Made by a program: the position numbers and the translations under genes. The notes beneath the pieces were generated by a model that saw nothing but the letters and a program-made list of their open reading frames with translations, was not told the origin of the DNA and did no database searches. Of a stretch of DNA of 64,000 nt, positions 29,360-37,966 are shown one piece after another. Within the stretch, counting starts at the first letter, position 1, and every line of letters starts with the position of its first letter. This stretch comes from G963668345 sp965222095. GTDB lineage: Bacteria; Acidobacteriota; Terriglobia; Bryobacterales; UBA6623. The DNA lies in contig CBDCTD010000003.1 of the NCBI GenBank assembly GCA_965222095.1, positions 496,001 to 560,000 of the forward strand, in the 5' to 3' direction.

Positions 29360-29627
29360 CTAGCCCGCACTTCTCACGACAGAACTTTAGGAGCAGGCCA
29401 CTGCGCCCCACCCAGAGAGGTTTCGCCCGGTTTGGTCGCGTGATCGAATGCAACGCGGTGTGAATCTGACGCATGGGCGGAGGCGGCGGTCCGCCCCTAC
29501 AAATCACGGCGCACGACCGGCAAGATTGCCGGCCGGTACTCGAACCAAGGACCGCCAAGAGTGGCGGTCGCTACCGGCTGCGAGTTCAACGCGGGCCATC
29601 CGAACCTTCGTGAGAAAAGCGGGCTAG
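29360..29627. repeat. MITE-like element R2, copy 1 (268 bp)
   Basis: The left arm CTAGCCCGCACTTCTCACGA and the right arm (reverse complement) CTAGCCCGCTTTTCTCACGA match at 18 of 20 positions. Both ends sit on CTAG, and joining the flanks restores CTAG if TA is duplicated. Inside is a CCCCTACA-tailed palindrome (29475-29500). It lies in the 28 to 300 bases upstream of tgt, so tgt transcription must start inside it or read through it. Confidence 0.8.
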
Positions 29628-29655
29628 GTTCTGCAGTCAGCGACCCACCTAGCGT

Positions 29656-30813
29656 ATGGCAAGCCCCACTCCCCGCTTCGAGATCGTAGCCCAGTGTCCT
29701 CACACTCGTGCCCGCACGGGGCGGCTCCACACCGCACACGGGGTGGTCGAGACGCCGGTCTTCATGCCGGTGGGGACTCAGGCTAGCGTCAAGGGCCTAA
29801 CAGGCCGCATGCTCGAGGACGAGCTTGGGGCCCAGATCATCCTGGCTAATACCTATCACCTCTATCTGCGGCCCGGGCACCAGACGATCGCCGACCTCGG
29901 TGGGCTGCATCGCTTCATGAACTGGCCTAGAGGGATCCTGACCGACTCCGGAGGATTCCAGGTTTTCAGCCTCAGCTCGCTCCGCGACATTACCGACGAA
30001 GGCGTGGTCTTCCGCTCTCACCTGGATGGATCCGAGCACAAGCTCACCCCGGAGTCGGCCGTCGACATCCAGCGGGCGCTGGGCAGCGACATCATGATGG
30101 CGCTTGACGAGTGCACCGACTACCCTGTCAGCCACGAGCACGCCCGGACGTCCATGGAGCGCACGATCGCTTGGGCCGGCCGGGGCATGAGCCATTGGGA
30201 AAAGTTGCGGAAGCGGGCAGAACCTCCATCCACGAGCGCCAATCCGATGCTTTTCCCCATCGTTCAGGGGTCGATGTTCACCGACCTGCGGCAGGAGTGC
30301 GCCCGCCGACTTACCGAACTCGAAGCTCCCGGCTACGGCGTAGGAGGATTGTCGGTCGGCGAGCCGCGGTCACTGAGCTTCGAAATGATGGAAGCGGTGG
30401 AAGGGATTCTCCCTCGTGATCGGCCACGTTATCTCATGGGCGTCGGAATGCTCGAAGAGCTTGGGGCATATGTGGCCGCTGGAGTCGACATGATGGACTG
30501 CGTCCTACCCACCCGGAACGCCCGCAACGGATACTTATTCACTTCCACGGGGCCGTTGATCATCAAACACAGCGCCTGGGCCGCGGATCCCCGACCGGTT
30601 GATGAGAGCTGCTCCTGCTACACGTGTTCTCACTACTCGAGAGCCTATTTGCGCCACTTGTTCCTTGCCGGCGAGATTCTTTACTCGACTCTAGCGACGC
30701 TTCACAACCTTCATATCTACCTTGACACCATGAGGGATATCCGGCAAGCTATTGGGATTGGTGAGCTCCCCAGTTATTTAGCCCGTGTTCGCTCCTCCCA
30801 GGGGACTGGGTGA
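29656..30813 (+). CDS. tgt: Queuine tRNA-ribosyltransferase
   Basis: Tgt exchanges guanine-34 for preQ1 in tRNAs with GUN anticodons. The 385-residue length is normal. The active-site Asp block LTDSGGFQVFSLSSLRDI, the second catalytic Asp region GVDMMDCVLPTRNARNGYLF and the zinc site CSCYTCSHYSRAYLRH are intact. VETPVFMPVGTQASVKGLT marks the N-terminus. It heads a run tgt-yajC-secD-secF on one strand, the arrangement conserved in many bacteria. Confidence 0.97.
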   Translation: MASPTPRFEIVAQCPHTRARTGRLHTAHGVVETPVFMPVGTQASVKGLTGRMLEDELGAQIILANTYHLYLRPGHQTIADLGGLHRFMNWPRGILTDSGGFQVFSLSSLRDITDEGVVFRSHLDGSEHKLTPESAVDIQRALGSDIMMALDECTDYPVSHEHARTSMERTIAWAGRGMSHWEKLRKRAEPPSTSANPMLFPIVQGSMFTDLRQECARRLTELEAPGYGVGGLSVGEPRSLSFEMMEAVEGILPRDRPRYLMGVGMLEELGAYVAAGVDMMDCVLPTRNARNGYLFTSTGPLIIKHSAWAADPRPVDESCSCYTCSHYSRAYLRHLFLAGEILYSTLATLHNLHIYLDTMRDIRQAIGIGELPSYLARVRSSQGTG

Positions 30814-30909
30814 ACTTCAGAAGGTTCAAGGACTCCCGATCGGAACGCAAGCGCTACGAGGTCGGATCGGCCTCCGCCGGGAGTCGTTACGTGATTGTGT
30901 AGAGAGCCA

Positions 30910-31272
30910 ATGCTCCCTGACTTGACTCACTTGGCCGGGATTCCGCACACGAACGGGATCGGCTTGGCGATTTTGCTGCAACAGTCTTCGAGCCCGCTAC
31001 AAAACCCCCTAGTCCCCATCATCATGATGGTGGTCATCTTCTATTTGGTGCTGTTTCTGCCCATGAGGAGAAAACAGCGCAAGATGGACGCTATGCTTAA
31101 GGATCTGAAAAACGGCGACCGGGTGATGACCGGTGCCGGACTCGTGGGTACGCTCGTGGCTATCGGCGATGACAATACCCTGACCCTGCGAATCAAACCC
31201 GACAACGTAAGGCTGCAGTTCGCACGCAGTGCCGTCACTACGCTTGTCAACGAAAAGGACGACAGCAAGTAG
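30910..31272 (+). CDS. yajC: YajC, Sec translocon accessory subunit
   Basis: YajC associates with SecDF in the inner membrane. From ATG 30910 the protein has 120 residues with one membrane segment (PIIMMVVIFYLVLFLPMRRKQRK) followed by the cytoplasmic beta domain (LKNGDRVMTGAGLVGTLVAI), the family pattern. A TTG at 30895 would add five residues and is less likely. It lies 32 bases upstream of secD, in the usual order. Confidence 0.95.
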   Translation: MLPDLTHLAGIPHTNGIGLAILLQQSSSPLQNPLVPIIMMVVIFYLVLFLPMRRKQRKMDAMLKDLKNGDRVMTGAGLVGTLVAIGDDNTLTLRIKPDNVRLQFARSAVTTLVNEKDDSK

Positions 31273-31304
31273 CTCTCTTTTCCAACCTTGCCCCGCCAAT
31301 CCCT

Positions 31305-32930
31305 ATGACCCGAAAGCTCTGGCAGAAATTCTTCTTGGCGCTTGCCGTCACCCTGGTCTGCGTTTATGGGGTGATTGGGCTGCCAGGCTCGATGGACGAG
31401 CTGCGGGCGAACTTGCGGGAGAGCATCAAGTTGGGACTGGACTTGAAGGGCGGCTCGCATTTGATTCTCCAGGTCCAGATTCAGGACGCCGTGCGGTCTG
31501 AAGCTGACCAGACCATTGGCCGCTTACGGGCGGATCTCAGTGCCCAGGGGATCGAATACACCACGATCGAGCGCAACGACCCCCAAGCCGTCGAGGAGGC
31601 GGATTCGATCGAGATCACCATCTCGGGAGTTCCCATTGATCGCACCAGTGATTTCCGATCGACGATCGAGGGAACGTACCCCGACTGGCTCCTCTCCCCT
31701 GTGGATTCCGCCACTTGGAGGATGCGGATGCGGCCGTCGGGGTTGTCCGCCCTGAAAGGCAATACCGTCACCCAGTCGATTGCCACGATTGAAAACCGGG
31801 TCAACGGGCTGGGGTTGACCGAGCCCGTGATTCAGCAGCACGGGCGGGCTGATGCCGAATACGAGATCCTAGTCCAACTACCGGGGGTCAGCGACCCGCA
31901 GCGGGTGATGGAAATCCTTCAAATGACCGCGCTGCTCGAGATTCAGGAAGTTATCGACGGCCCGTACCTTTCCCGCCAGGGCGCCCTAACCTCCCGGGGC
32001 GGCATCCTGCCTCAAAACAGCGAGATCTTGAACTACAGCGATCGCCGTTCCGGCGAGTTGGTCAACGAATGGTACCTTCTCAACCGAACGGCGGTTGTCA
32101 GCGGCCGCGACTTGCGAAATGCCCAGCCCGGGAGAGACCCGCAGACAAACCAATGGGAAACCTCGTTCAGCCTGTCTCGCGAGGCCGGACGCCGCTTCGG
32201 TGACTTCACCCAGGCCCACATCGGGGACTCTCTGGCCGTCGTGCTTGACAATCGGATCAAGAACGTCGCCTCCATCGAAAGTCGCATTGACACGGAGGGC
32301 CGCATAACAGGGATGGGCGGTCAGCAGGAGACGAGCGACCTGGCCCTGGTTCTGAGGGCCGGCTCGCTGCCGGCTTCGATCGAATTCCTGGAGGAGCGGA
32401 CAGTCGGTGCTTCGCTGGGAGCGGACTCGATTCGACAGGGCGTCAACAGCTCTTTGCTGGCCTTGGCGCTGATCATGGCCTTAATGCTGGTGTACTACAA
32501 GAGGGCCGGCGTGAATGCGATCGTTGCGCTGACCCTCAACCTAATCATTCTGATTGCCATTTTGAGCTACTTCGGGTTTACGCTCACCCTGCCTGGCGTT
32601 GCCGGCATTGTCCTGACCATAGGAATGGCGGTAGACGCTAACGTCCTTATTTTTGAACGCATTCGGGAAGAGCTTCGGGCCGGGAAGGGTGTCATAGCAT
32701 CTCTCAACGCGGGCTTCGCGAAGGCGTTTCTCACCATTATCGATACCAATCTGACGACGATCATCGCGGCGGCTTTCTTGTTCGCCTTCGGGCGGGGGCC
32801 AGTGCGCGGGTTCGCCGTTACGCTGGCGACTGGGCTGTTGGCCAACCTATTCACGTCTATCTTCGTGTCCCGGCTGATCTTCGACGTGGGGTTGGTCCGC
32901 AAGCAGCAAGTTAAGGAGTTGAGTATCTAG
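31305..32930 (+). CDS. secD: Protein translocase subunit SecD
   Basis: SecD uses the proton gradient to pull preproteins out of SecYEG. The 541 residues show the first membrane helix, the periplasmic P1 head (LGLDLKGGSHLILQV, then repeated IENRVNGLGLTEPVIQQHG) and the RND-type membrane half with VNSSLLALALIMALMLVYYK, GIVLTIGMAVDANVLIFERIREEL (the conserved Asp in the GMAVDANVLIFER motif) and TLATGLLANLFTSIFVSR. Its TAG stop (32928-32930) lies inside the CTAG that opens repeat R2 copy 2, which now separates it from secF by 249 bases. Confidence 0.97.
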   Translation: MTRKLWQKFFLALAVTLVCVYGVIGLPGSMDELRANLRESIKLGLDLKGGSHLILQVQIQDAVRSEADQTIGRLRADLSAQGIEYTTIERNDPQAVEEADSIEITISGVPIDRTSDFRSTIEGTYPDWLLSPVDSATWRMRMRPSGLSALKGNTVTQSIATIENRVNGLGLTEPVIQQHGRADAEYEILVQLPGVSDPQRVMEILQMTALLEIQEVIDGPYLSRQGALTSRGGILPQNSEILNYSDRRSGELVNEWYLLNRTAVVSGRDLRNAQPGRDPQTNQWETSFSLSREAGRRFGDFTQAHIGDSLAVVLDNRIKNVASIESRIDTEGRITGMGGQQETSDLALVLRAGSLPASIEFLEERTVGASLGADSIRQGVNSSLLALALIMALMLVYYKRAGVNAIVALTLNLIILIAILSYFGFTLTLPGVAGIVLTIGMAVDANVLIFERIREELRAGKGVIASLNAGFAKAFLTIIDTNLTTIIAAAFLFAFGRGPVRGFAVTLATGLLANLFTSIFVSRLIFDVGLVRKQQVKELSI

Positions 32931-33100
32931 GGTCGCATGTCTCACGACGAAAACAGTAGGGGCAGGCCGCTGCGCCTGCCCAGAGAAGGGTCTCGCGGGG
33001 TTGGGTTGCGTGATCGAGTGGGCGGACACGGCGGTCCGCCCCTACAAATTACGGTTCGTTCAACGCGGGTCGTCCAAACGCTCACGAGAAAAGCGGGCGC
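32927..33100. repeat. MITE-like element R2, copy 2, inserted at the secD stop codon
   Basis: The left end CTAGGGTCGCATGTCTCACG starts on the CTAG that contains the secD TAG. The interior follows copy 1: GCAGGCCGCTGCGCC, the GTGATCGAGTG block, the palindrome GGGCGGAC/GTCCGCCC with CTACAAAT tail (33020-33046) and a GTTCAACGCGGG block. The right arm TCACGAGAAAAGCGGGC is present, but its closing CTAG is lost. It lies between two genes that are normally adjacent. Confidence 0.8.
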
Positions 33101-33179
33101 GGGCTGCTGCTTGAAGTCACGCCCGGGGGAACTTTTGGGGAGCCGCCGGTGTCTACGACATCGACGGCCTATATAGGCC

Positions 33180-34349
33180 ATGGAGCTGTTCAAGTCTTCG
33201 GACATAGATTTCGTCGGTCGGCGGAAATACTTTATCGGCCTGTCGCTGGTGTTGTTGGTCGTCGGTGCGGCCAGCATTGTTCTGAAGGGCGGATTGAAGC
33301 TGGGCATCGATTTCAAGGGTGGCACGCTCGTGTATGTGAAGTTCAAAGACGCCCCCGAGGTGAGCCAGATTCGGGAAACGTTGACCAGCAAGGGACTAAC
33401 GGTCGCGACCCTGCAGCCGTTTACCGGGGGAGCCGACAGCCATGAGCTGAAGATCGACCTCGATCTAGCGGAGGACGCAGCCCTGACTTCCGGGCGCTCC
33501 CAAGTGATTGAAACGCTGAGGGGAATCTACCCCGGCGAGGGCGACATGCTCGATTTCAACAACAGCTCCGCGGAACAAATCTCCGAGCGCCTAAAAAGAA
33601 ACGTGACACTATCCGCGCTCGAACATACGGAGATTGAATCGGCAGGGAGCGCTTTGATCGCGTTTCGGGACGAATCTCCGCAGTCGGGGCTGGTAAAAGA
33701 TTTTTCTCAGTTGACTTCCGTTGAGGGGGTCAATCCTGATATCATATCTGCGCTCCAGCAAGAGGCCTACCTCGGGTCGTTCGCGATCCGGGGCGTGGAA
33801 GCCGTTGGACCGAAGATCGGGAAAGACCTTCAACGCCAAGCTCGCAACGCGACTTTGGCGGCGTTGGGCGGGATGCTGATTTACATCGCCCTGCGCTTTG
33901 AATGGATTTACGGCGTTGCGGCGGTCGTAGCGGTCTTCCACGACGTGTTCATTACGCTGGGGTTTTTCTCCTTGTTCGACAGGGAGATCGAGTTGACGGT
34001 GATTGCGGCGCTGCTGACATTGGTTGGTTATTCGATGAACGACTCAATCGTCATTTTCGATCGGGTTCGAGAGAATCTAAAGCTGACCCGGAGGCAGCCG
34101 CTGGAGGTTCTAGTCAATCGGAGCGTGAACCAGACGTTGGCTCGCACCCTGTTGACCTCGGGACTTACGCTGATCGCCGTGCTGTGTCTATTCTTGTTTG
34201 GCGGTGAGGTGCTGAGAGGGTTCTCGTTCGCGCTGGTGATCGGCGTGATTGTGGGAACTTACTCCTCGATCTTCGTCGCCAGCCCGATCTTGTTGTGGTG
34301 GCAGGGCGTCGTGTCAGCCCGCGCCGGTGGGAGAGGGCGTTCGAGGTAA
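33180..34349 (+). CDS. secF: Protein translocase subunit SecF
   Basis: SecF pairs with SecD. The 389 residues contain the first helix with FVGRRKYFIGLSLVLLVVG, the LGIDFKGGTLVYVKF periplasmic start, and the membrane half with LAALGGMLIYIALRFEW, LTLVGYSMNDSIVIFDRVRENL (conserved Asp in the SMNDSIVIFDR motif) and ILLWWQG near the C-terminus. The periplasmic loop is somewhat longer than in E. coli SecF. It starts 79 bases after the end of repeat R2, so the repeat may carry or block its transcription. Confidence 0.96.
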   Translation: MELFKSSDIDFVGRRKYFIGLSLVLLVVGAASIVLKGGLKLGIDFKGGTLVYVKFKDAPEVSQIRETLTSKGLTVATLQPFTGGADSHELKIDLDLAEDAALTSGRSQVIETLRGIYPGEGDMLDFNNSSAEQISERLKRNVTLSALEHTEIESAGSALIAFRDESPQSGLVKDFSQLTSVEGVNPDIISALQQEAYLGSFAIRGVEAVGPKIGKDLQRQARNATLAALGGMLIYIALRFEWIYGVAAVVAVFHDVFITLGFFSLFDREIELTVIAALLTLVGYSMNDSIVIFDRVRENLKLTRRQPLEVLVNRSVNQTLARTLLTSGLTLIAVLCLFLFGGEVLRGFSFALVIGVIVGTYSSIFVASPILLWWQGVVSARAGGRGRSR

Positions 34350-34422
34350 GGGAGAACAGACGTAGGCAAGAGAAACAAGAATTTGCTAGCATCTACGATT
34401 ATGACGCAAGGGAGGTCACACG

Positions 34423-35163
34423 ATGTTCGAACAAAGCCTGATAGAACTTAACATCAAAAAAGGACGTAGTGTGTGGGCCATGGTGCTGTCCGGCGCGGTG
34501 CAGGGCCTAGTTCTAGGGGTATTTATTCTTATTCCACTGCTCAACTACTACGAACTGCCGGCGGCAGAGTTGATGACGTTCCTGGTGGCGCCGCCACCGC
34601 CGCCACCACCACCACCACCCCCGGAAATGGCGCCGAAGAAAATCGCCCCCGAGAAGTTTGACCCCTTAGCCGCTCCAAAAGAGATCCCCGACGAGGTGGC
34701 GATCATCGAGGAAGCGATCCCCGCACCCTCCCAAACTATCGCCGGCGTGGTGGGCGGAGTCATCGGAGGCACGCCCGGAGGGCAAATCGGCGGCGTCATT
34801 GGAGGCATTATCTCGAACGCTCCCATGATCGCGCCGCCGCCGCCGCCCAAGAAAAAGCCACCACCTACGCCTAAGCGGATTCGTGTGGGCGGAGCGGTGC
34901 AGAGGGCCAACCTGATTAAGCAAGTGAGGCCGATCTACCCGGCACTGGCCCGCCAAGCCCGTATTCAGGGCACAGTAAGGCTTACCGCCATCATCGCGAA
35001 AAACGGATCAATCGAGAAACTGGAGGTCCTTGGCGGCCATCCGCTGCTGATTCCTTCGGCGCTACAGGCCGTCAAACAGTGGCGCTACAAGCCCACTCTG
35101 CTGAACGGTCAGCCGGTGGAGGTCGTCACCCAGATCGATGTTAACTTCACTCTCAGTGGGTGA
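34423..35163 (+). CDS. tonB: TonB-family energy transducer
   Basis: TonB carries proton-motive force from ExbB-ExbD to outer-membrane receptors. The 246 residues show a cytoplasmic N-terminus, one membrane helix (AMVLSGAVQGLVLGVFILIPLL), an eleven-proline run, a second proline-lysine stretch (PPPPPKKKPPPTPKR) and the C-terminal TonB domain (VRPIYPALARQARIQGTV ending in WRYKPTLLNGQPVEV). A glycine-rich spacer (GGVIGGTPGGQIGGVIGG) lies between. A GGGAGGT ribosome site precedes ATG. It heads the operon tonB-exbB-exbD-exbD-TPR lipoprotein. Confidence 0.95.
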   Translation: MFEQSLIELNIKKGRSVWAMVLSGAVQGLVLGVFILIPLLNYYELPAAELMTFLVAPPPPPPPPPPPEMAPKKIAPEKFDPLAAPKEIPDEVAIIEEAIPAPSQTIAGVVGGVIGGTPGGQIGGVIGGIISNAPMIAPPPPPKKKPPPTPKRIRVGGAVQRANLIKQVRPIYPALARQARIQGTVRLTAIIAKNGSIEKLEVLGGHPLLIPSALQAVKQWRYKPTLLNGQPVEVVTQIDVNFTLSG

Positions 35164-35263
35164 CAGCGCTTGATATAACGAGTAACGAAATCGCTCGGGC
35201 TTGCTTCTCGGTACCATCGGCGCCAGGCCCGTCGACCATGAAGAGACATAGGAGGAAGGATTG

Positions 35264-35992
35264 ATGCTTACTCAGTTTTCGGTTTGGAGTATGTTGCTGT
35301 TGCAGCAAGAAATCGGTTTTGACGTCATGTCGATGTGGAACCAAATGGGATGGGGCGCCCGGGCGGTCGTCGTCGTCATGTTCATCATGTCGGCCTGGTC
35401 GATCGGCGTCATGATCGACCGCCAGTTGGCGTTTTCGGCGGCACGAAAGCAGTCCCGCCAGTTTGCGCCCGCCGTGGCCGGCGCCCTGCGGGACGGCAAA
35501 CTCGAAGAAGCCGTCAAGATCGCCGAACGACACAAGAAAAGCCATCTGGCCAAGGTCGTCGTTGCTGGACTTCAGGAGTTCAAGGCTCACGAGATGAGCA
35601 CGGAGATCCCTGGGGAAACGATCGAATCGTCGAAACGCGCCCTTGACCGCGCGCACGCGATCGTCCACGCGGAGTTGAACAGAGGATTGAGCGGCCTAGC
35701 GACCATTGGCTCTACCGCTCCCTTCGTCGGCCTGTTCGGGACCGTGATCGGCATCATTAACGCTTTCCAGGGAATTTCAACGGAAAAGTCGACCGGACTG
35801 GGCGCTGTGGCCGGCGGAATCTCCGAGGCTCTGGTCGCGACTGCGATCGGCCTGTTCGTCGCCATTCCCGCCGTCTGGATGTACAATTACTTCAACTCCA
35901 AGGTTGAGGGATTCGACGTCGAAATGGATAACGCCGGTTCCGAGCTGATCGACTACTTCCTTAAGAAAACCCAGAAGGCCGCGGCCAACTAA
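35264..35992 (+). CDS. exbB: ExbB/TolQ-type proton channel
   Basis: ExbB forms the pentameric inner-membrane motor subunit for TonB. The 242-residue product has the first helix at residues 24-47 (RAVVVVMFIMSAWSIGVMID) and the conserved third/second helix core TIGSTAPFVGLFGTVIGIIN followed by GAVAGGISEALVATAIGLFV and AIPAVWMYNYF. ATG 35264 follows GGAGGAAGG; a TTG one codon upstream is less likely. It lies 100 bases after tonB and 56 before the first exbD. Confidence 0.95.
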   Translation: MLTQFSVWSMLLLQQEIGFDVMSMWNQMGWGARAVVVVMFIMSAWSIGVMIDRQLAFSAARKQSRQFAPAVAGALRDGKLEEAVKIAERHKKSHLAKVVVAGLQEFKAHEMSTEIPGETIESSKRALDRAHAIVHAELNRGLSGLATIGSTAPFVGLFGTVIGIINAFQGISTEKSTGLGAVAGGISEALVATAIGLFVAIPAVWMYNYFNSKVEGFDVEMDNAGSELIDYFLKKTQKAAAN

Positions 35993-36048
35993 GCCGCCAA
36001 ATCGACTCGGGTGGCCCCGGCTCGCCCGTTGCAGACAGGAGCGTTGAG

Positions 36049-36489
36049 ATGGCAAAACGAGCGTCAGGCGGCACTATATCAGTGATCAACGTCACGCCCA
36101 TGGTGGATGTGATGTTGGTGTTGCTGATTATCTTCATGGTCATCACACCCATGCTGAGCAAAGGTGTCAGCGTGGACATGGTCCGTACTCGCAACCCGCT
36201 TGCCATGGAGGACGCGGACAAGGACGACGCCGTTGTGGTGGCTGTGACGCGAGACGGCAGTGTTTTCTTGGGCCGCGGGAAAACCAGTCCCGACGAGTTG
36301 GGGCGGCTCGTGGGCGACATTATTGAAAACAAGCTCGATAAGACCGTCTACATCAAGAGTGACTCGCGGGCACGCTATGCGGTCGTGGTGGATGTGATCA
36401 ACGTACTCCGCACCGAAGGAGTGGATCAGCTTGGACTTCTGACGGAAAAGATCCAGGAAAGAGGGGCACCGGCGGTTACCGTAGAGTAG
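36049..36489 (+). CDS. exbD: ExbD/TolR-type subunit, first copy
   Basis: The 146 residues have a short cytoplasmic start, one membrane helix with the proton-carrying Asp (INVTPMVDVMLVLLIIFMVI) and a periplasmic domain ending DQLGLLTEKIQ. The insert VDMVRTRNPLAMEDADKDD differs from copy two. Tandem exbD genes next to one exbB are common in this operon type, and the two products may form a heterodimer within the ExbB pore. Confidence 0.94.
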   Translation: MAKRASGGTISVINVTPMVDVMLVLLIIFMVITPMLSKGVSVDMVRTRNPLAMEDADKDDAVVVAVTRDGSVFLGRGKTSPDELGRLVGDIIENKLDKTVYIKSDSRARYAVVVDVINVLRTEGVDQLGLLTEKIQERGAPAVTVE

Positions 36490-36539
36490 ACCGGCGCGGT
36501 CCACCCAGCACCTAAATTTGTCTAGGGGAGGAAATCGTT

Positions 36540-36968
36540 ATGGCAATGGGAGTCGGACAGAGCGGCAGCGTCTTGGTCGACATAAATATGACGCCGCTCA
36601 TCGACGTGCTTCTTGTTCTGCTAATCATCTTCATGGTGATCACACCATTGACGCCGAAAGGGCTGGATGCGATGGTCCCGCATCCCAATCCGAACCAACC
36701 GGATCGACCCCAGGAATCGGATGTTCGTACGGTAGTGGTTTCCATCGATAACAGCCGCAGAATCATGATCAATCGGGACCCGACCACCAAGGACCTTCTG
36801 GAAGATCGGCTGCGGGACATCTTCAAGACCCGAGCCCAGCGCGTGATGTTCGTCAGAGGCGATCCGTCGTTGGAGTTTAAAGACGTGGCCGAAATCATCG
36901 ATATGGCCAAGGGCGCGGGCCTCGACAAGGTAGGCTTACTCACGGAGGACATAGAGGCCGGACTCTAG
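36540..36968 (+). CDS. exbD: ExbD/TolR-type subunit, second copy
   Basis: This 142-residue paralogue has the same build as the upstream copy: INMTPLIDVLLVLLIIFMVI with the membrane Asp, then a periplasmic domain ending KVGLLTEDIEAGL. The region after the helix (PHPNPNQPDRPQESDVR) is proline-rich. A strong GGGGAGGAAA precedes ATG. It overlaps nothing and is 50 bases after the first copy, with the TPR lipoprotein gene 68 bases downstream. Confidence 0.94.
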   Translation: MAMGVGQSGSVLVDINMTPLIDVLLVLLIIFMVITPLTPKGLDAMVPHPNPNQPDRPQESDVRTVVVSIDNSRRIMINRDPTTKDLLEDRLRDIFKTRAQRVMFVRGDPSLEFKDVAEIIDMAKGAGLDKVGLLTEDIEAGL

Positions 36969-37036
36969 GCCGGGTGGCGTATGCCCCTGACCTGACCCTG
37001 GTCACTGAGGCCGCTTCGTACCATGGAGCTACAGAA

Positions 37037-37864
37037 ATGAATCGAACTATGAAGTTTCTTTGGAAGAGTGGGACCGCCGCTGTTTTGGCGGCAAGCCTGG
37101 GTTCTTTTGGTTGCCAGGATCAAATCAACTACCTGAAGGCACGAAATGAGCTGAACAGAGGGGTAAACGCTTTTAGTCGCTCCGATTACAGTTTTGCCAT
37201 CGAGCACTTTGAGAAGGCGATCGAGCTCGATTCGGAATTCCTGGAAGCCAGGCAGTATCTGGCCAGCTCGTACATGATGCAGTATGTCCCGGGCGCCGAA
37301 TCACTAGAGAACGAAGCGGTGGCCGAGAATGCTCTTGCAGGTTTCCTAGACGTGGTCAGTAGGGATGATAACAACGAGGCTGCTCTAGCCAGCATTGCGA
37401 TCATTTACTTCAACATGAAAAGGATGGAGGACGCCAGGGAATGGTACGCCAAGCTGCTGGAGAAGTTCCCGGAAAACAAGGACGCTTACTATACGCTTGG
37501 TGTCATCGCCTGGACCGAGACGTACCAGCCGCGGCTGATGGTTCGAGCCAGCCTGGGAATGAAACCTGATGATCCAGGACCCATCAAAGATGATGACTCC
37601 CGACTCGGACTGGCCGAATTGAACTTGCCGATCGTCGAAGAAGGCCTGAAAAACCTTAATAAGGCGCTGGAGATCGATCCCGACCACGACAACGCGATGG
37701 CCTACATCAACCTGCTCTACCGCGAAAAAGCCGACATCAGCGAGACGAAGGAAGACTACGAAAAATACACTGCCATGGCGAACGAATGGTCACTGAAATC
37801 ACTTGCCACCAGGAAGAAGAAAGCCGAGGCAGCTACAATCGAAACCTTCCAACAGGAATCGTAG
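37037..37864 (+). CDS. TPR-repeat lipoprotein
   Basis: From ATG 37037 the protein has 275 residues. A lipoprotein signal peptide ends in LGSFGC, predicting lipid attachment at that Cys. Tetratricopeptide repeats follow: ELNRGVNAFSRSDYSFAIEHF, then a unit around AALASIAIIYFNMKRMEDAREWY, then KNLNKALEIDPDHDNAMAYINLL. TPR lipoproteins close exbB-exbD-exbD operons of this type and are thought to scaffold envelope complexes. Here that role is inference. A strong terminator follows 12 bases after the stop. Confidence 0.88.
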   Translation: MNRTMKFLWKSGTAAVLAASLGSFGCQDQINYLKARNELNRGVNAFSRSDYSFAIEHFEKAIELDSEFLEARQYLASSYMMQYVPGAESLENEAVAENALAGFLDVVSRDDNNEAALASIAIIYFNMKRMEDAREWYAKLLEKFPENKDAYYTLGVIAWTETYQPRLMVRASLGMKPDDPGPIKDDDSRLGLAELNLPIVEEGLKNLNKALEIDPDHDNAMAYINLLYREKADISETKEDYEKYTAMANEWSLKSLATRKKKAEAATIETFQQES

Positions 37865-37876
37865 ACCCCGTATAAT

Positions 37877-37927
37877 AACCCTGAGGGCTGTCTGAGAGGC
37901 CTGTGCTCCCGACCCTCAGGGTTTTTC
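37877..37927 (+). terminator. Rho-independent terminator of the tonB-exbBDD-TPR operon
   Basis: AACCCTGAGGG (37877-37887) and CCCTCAGGGTT (37913-37923) form a perfect 11-bp stem with a 25-base loop, followed by TTTTTC. It lies 12 bases after the lipoprotein stop and 40 before the RSH start, so it isolates the two genes. Confidence 0.88.
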
Positions 37928-37966
37928 TTTGTCCAAAAGCCAGCCCTGGCAGGGACCGGTGTCGAG

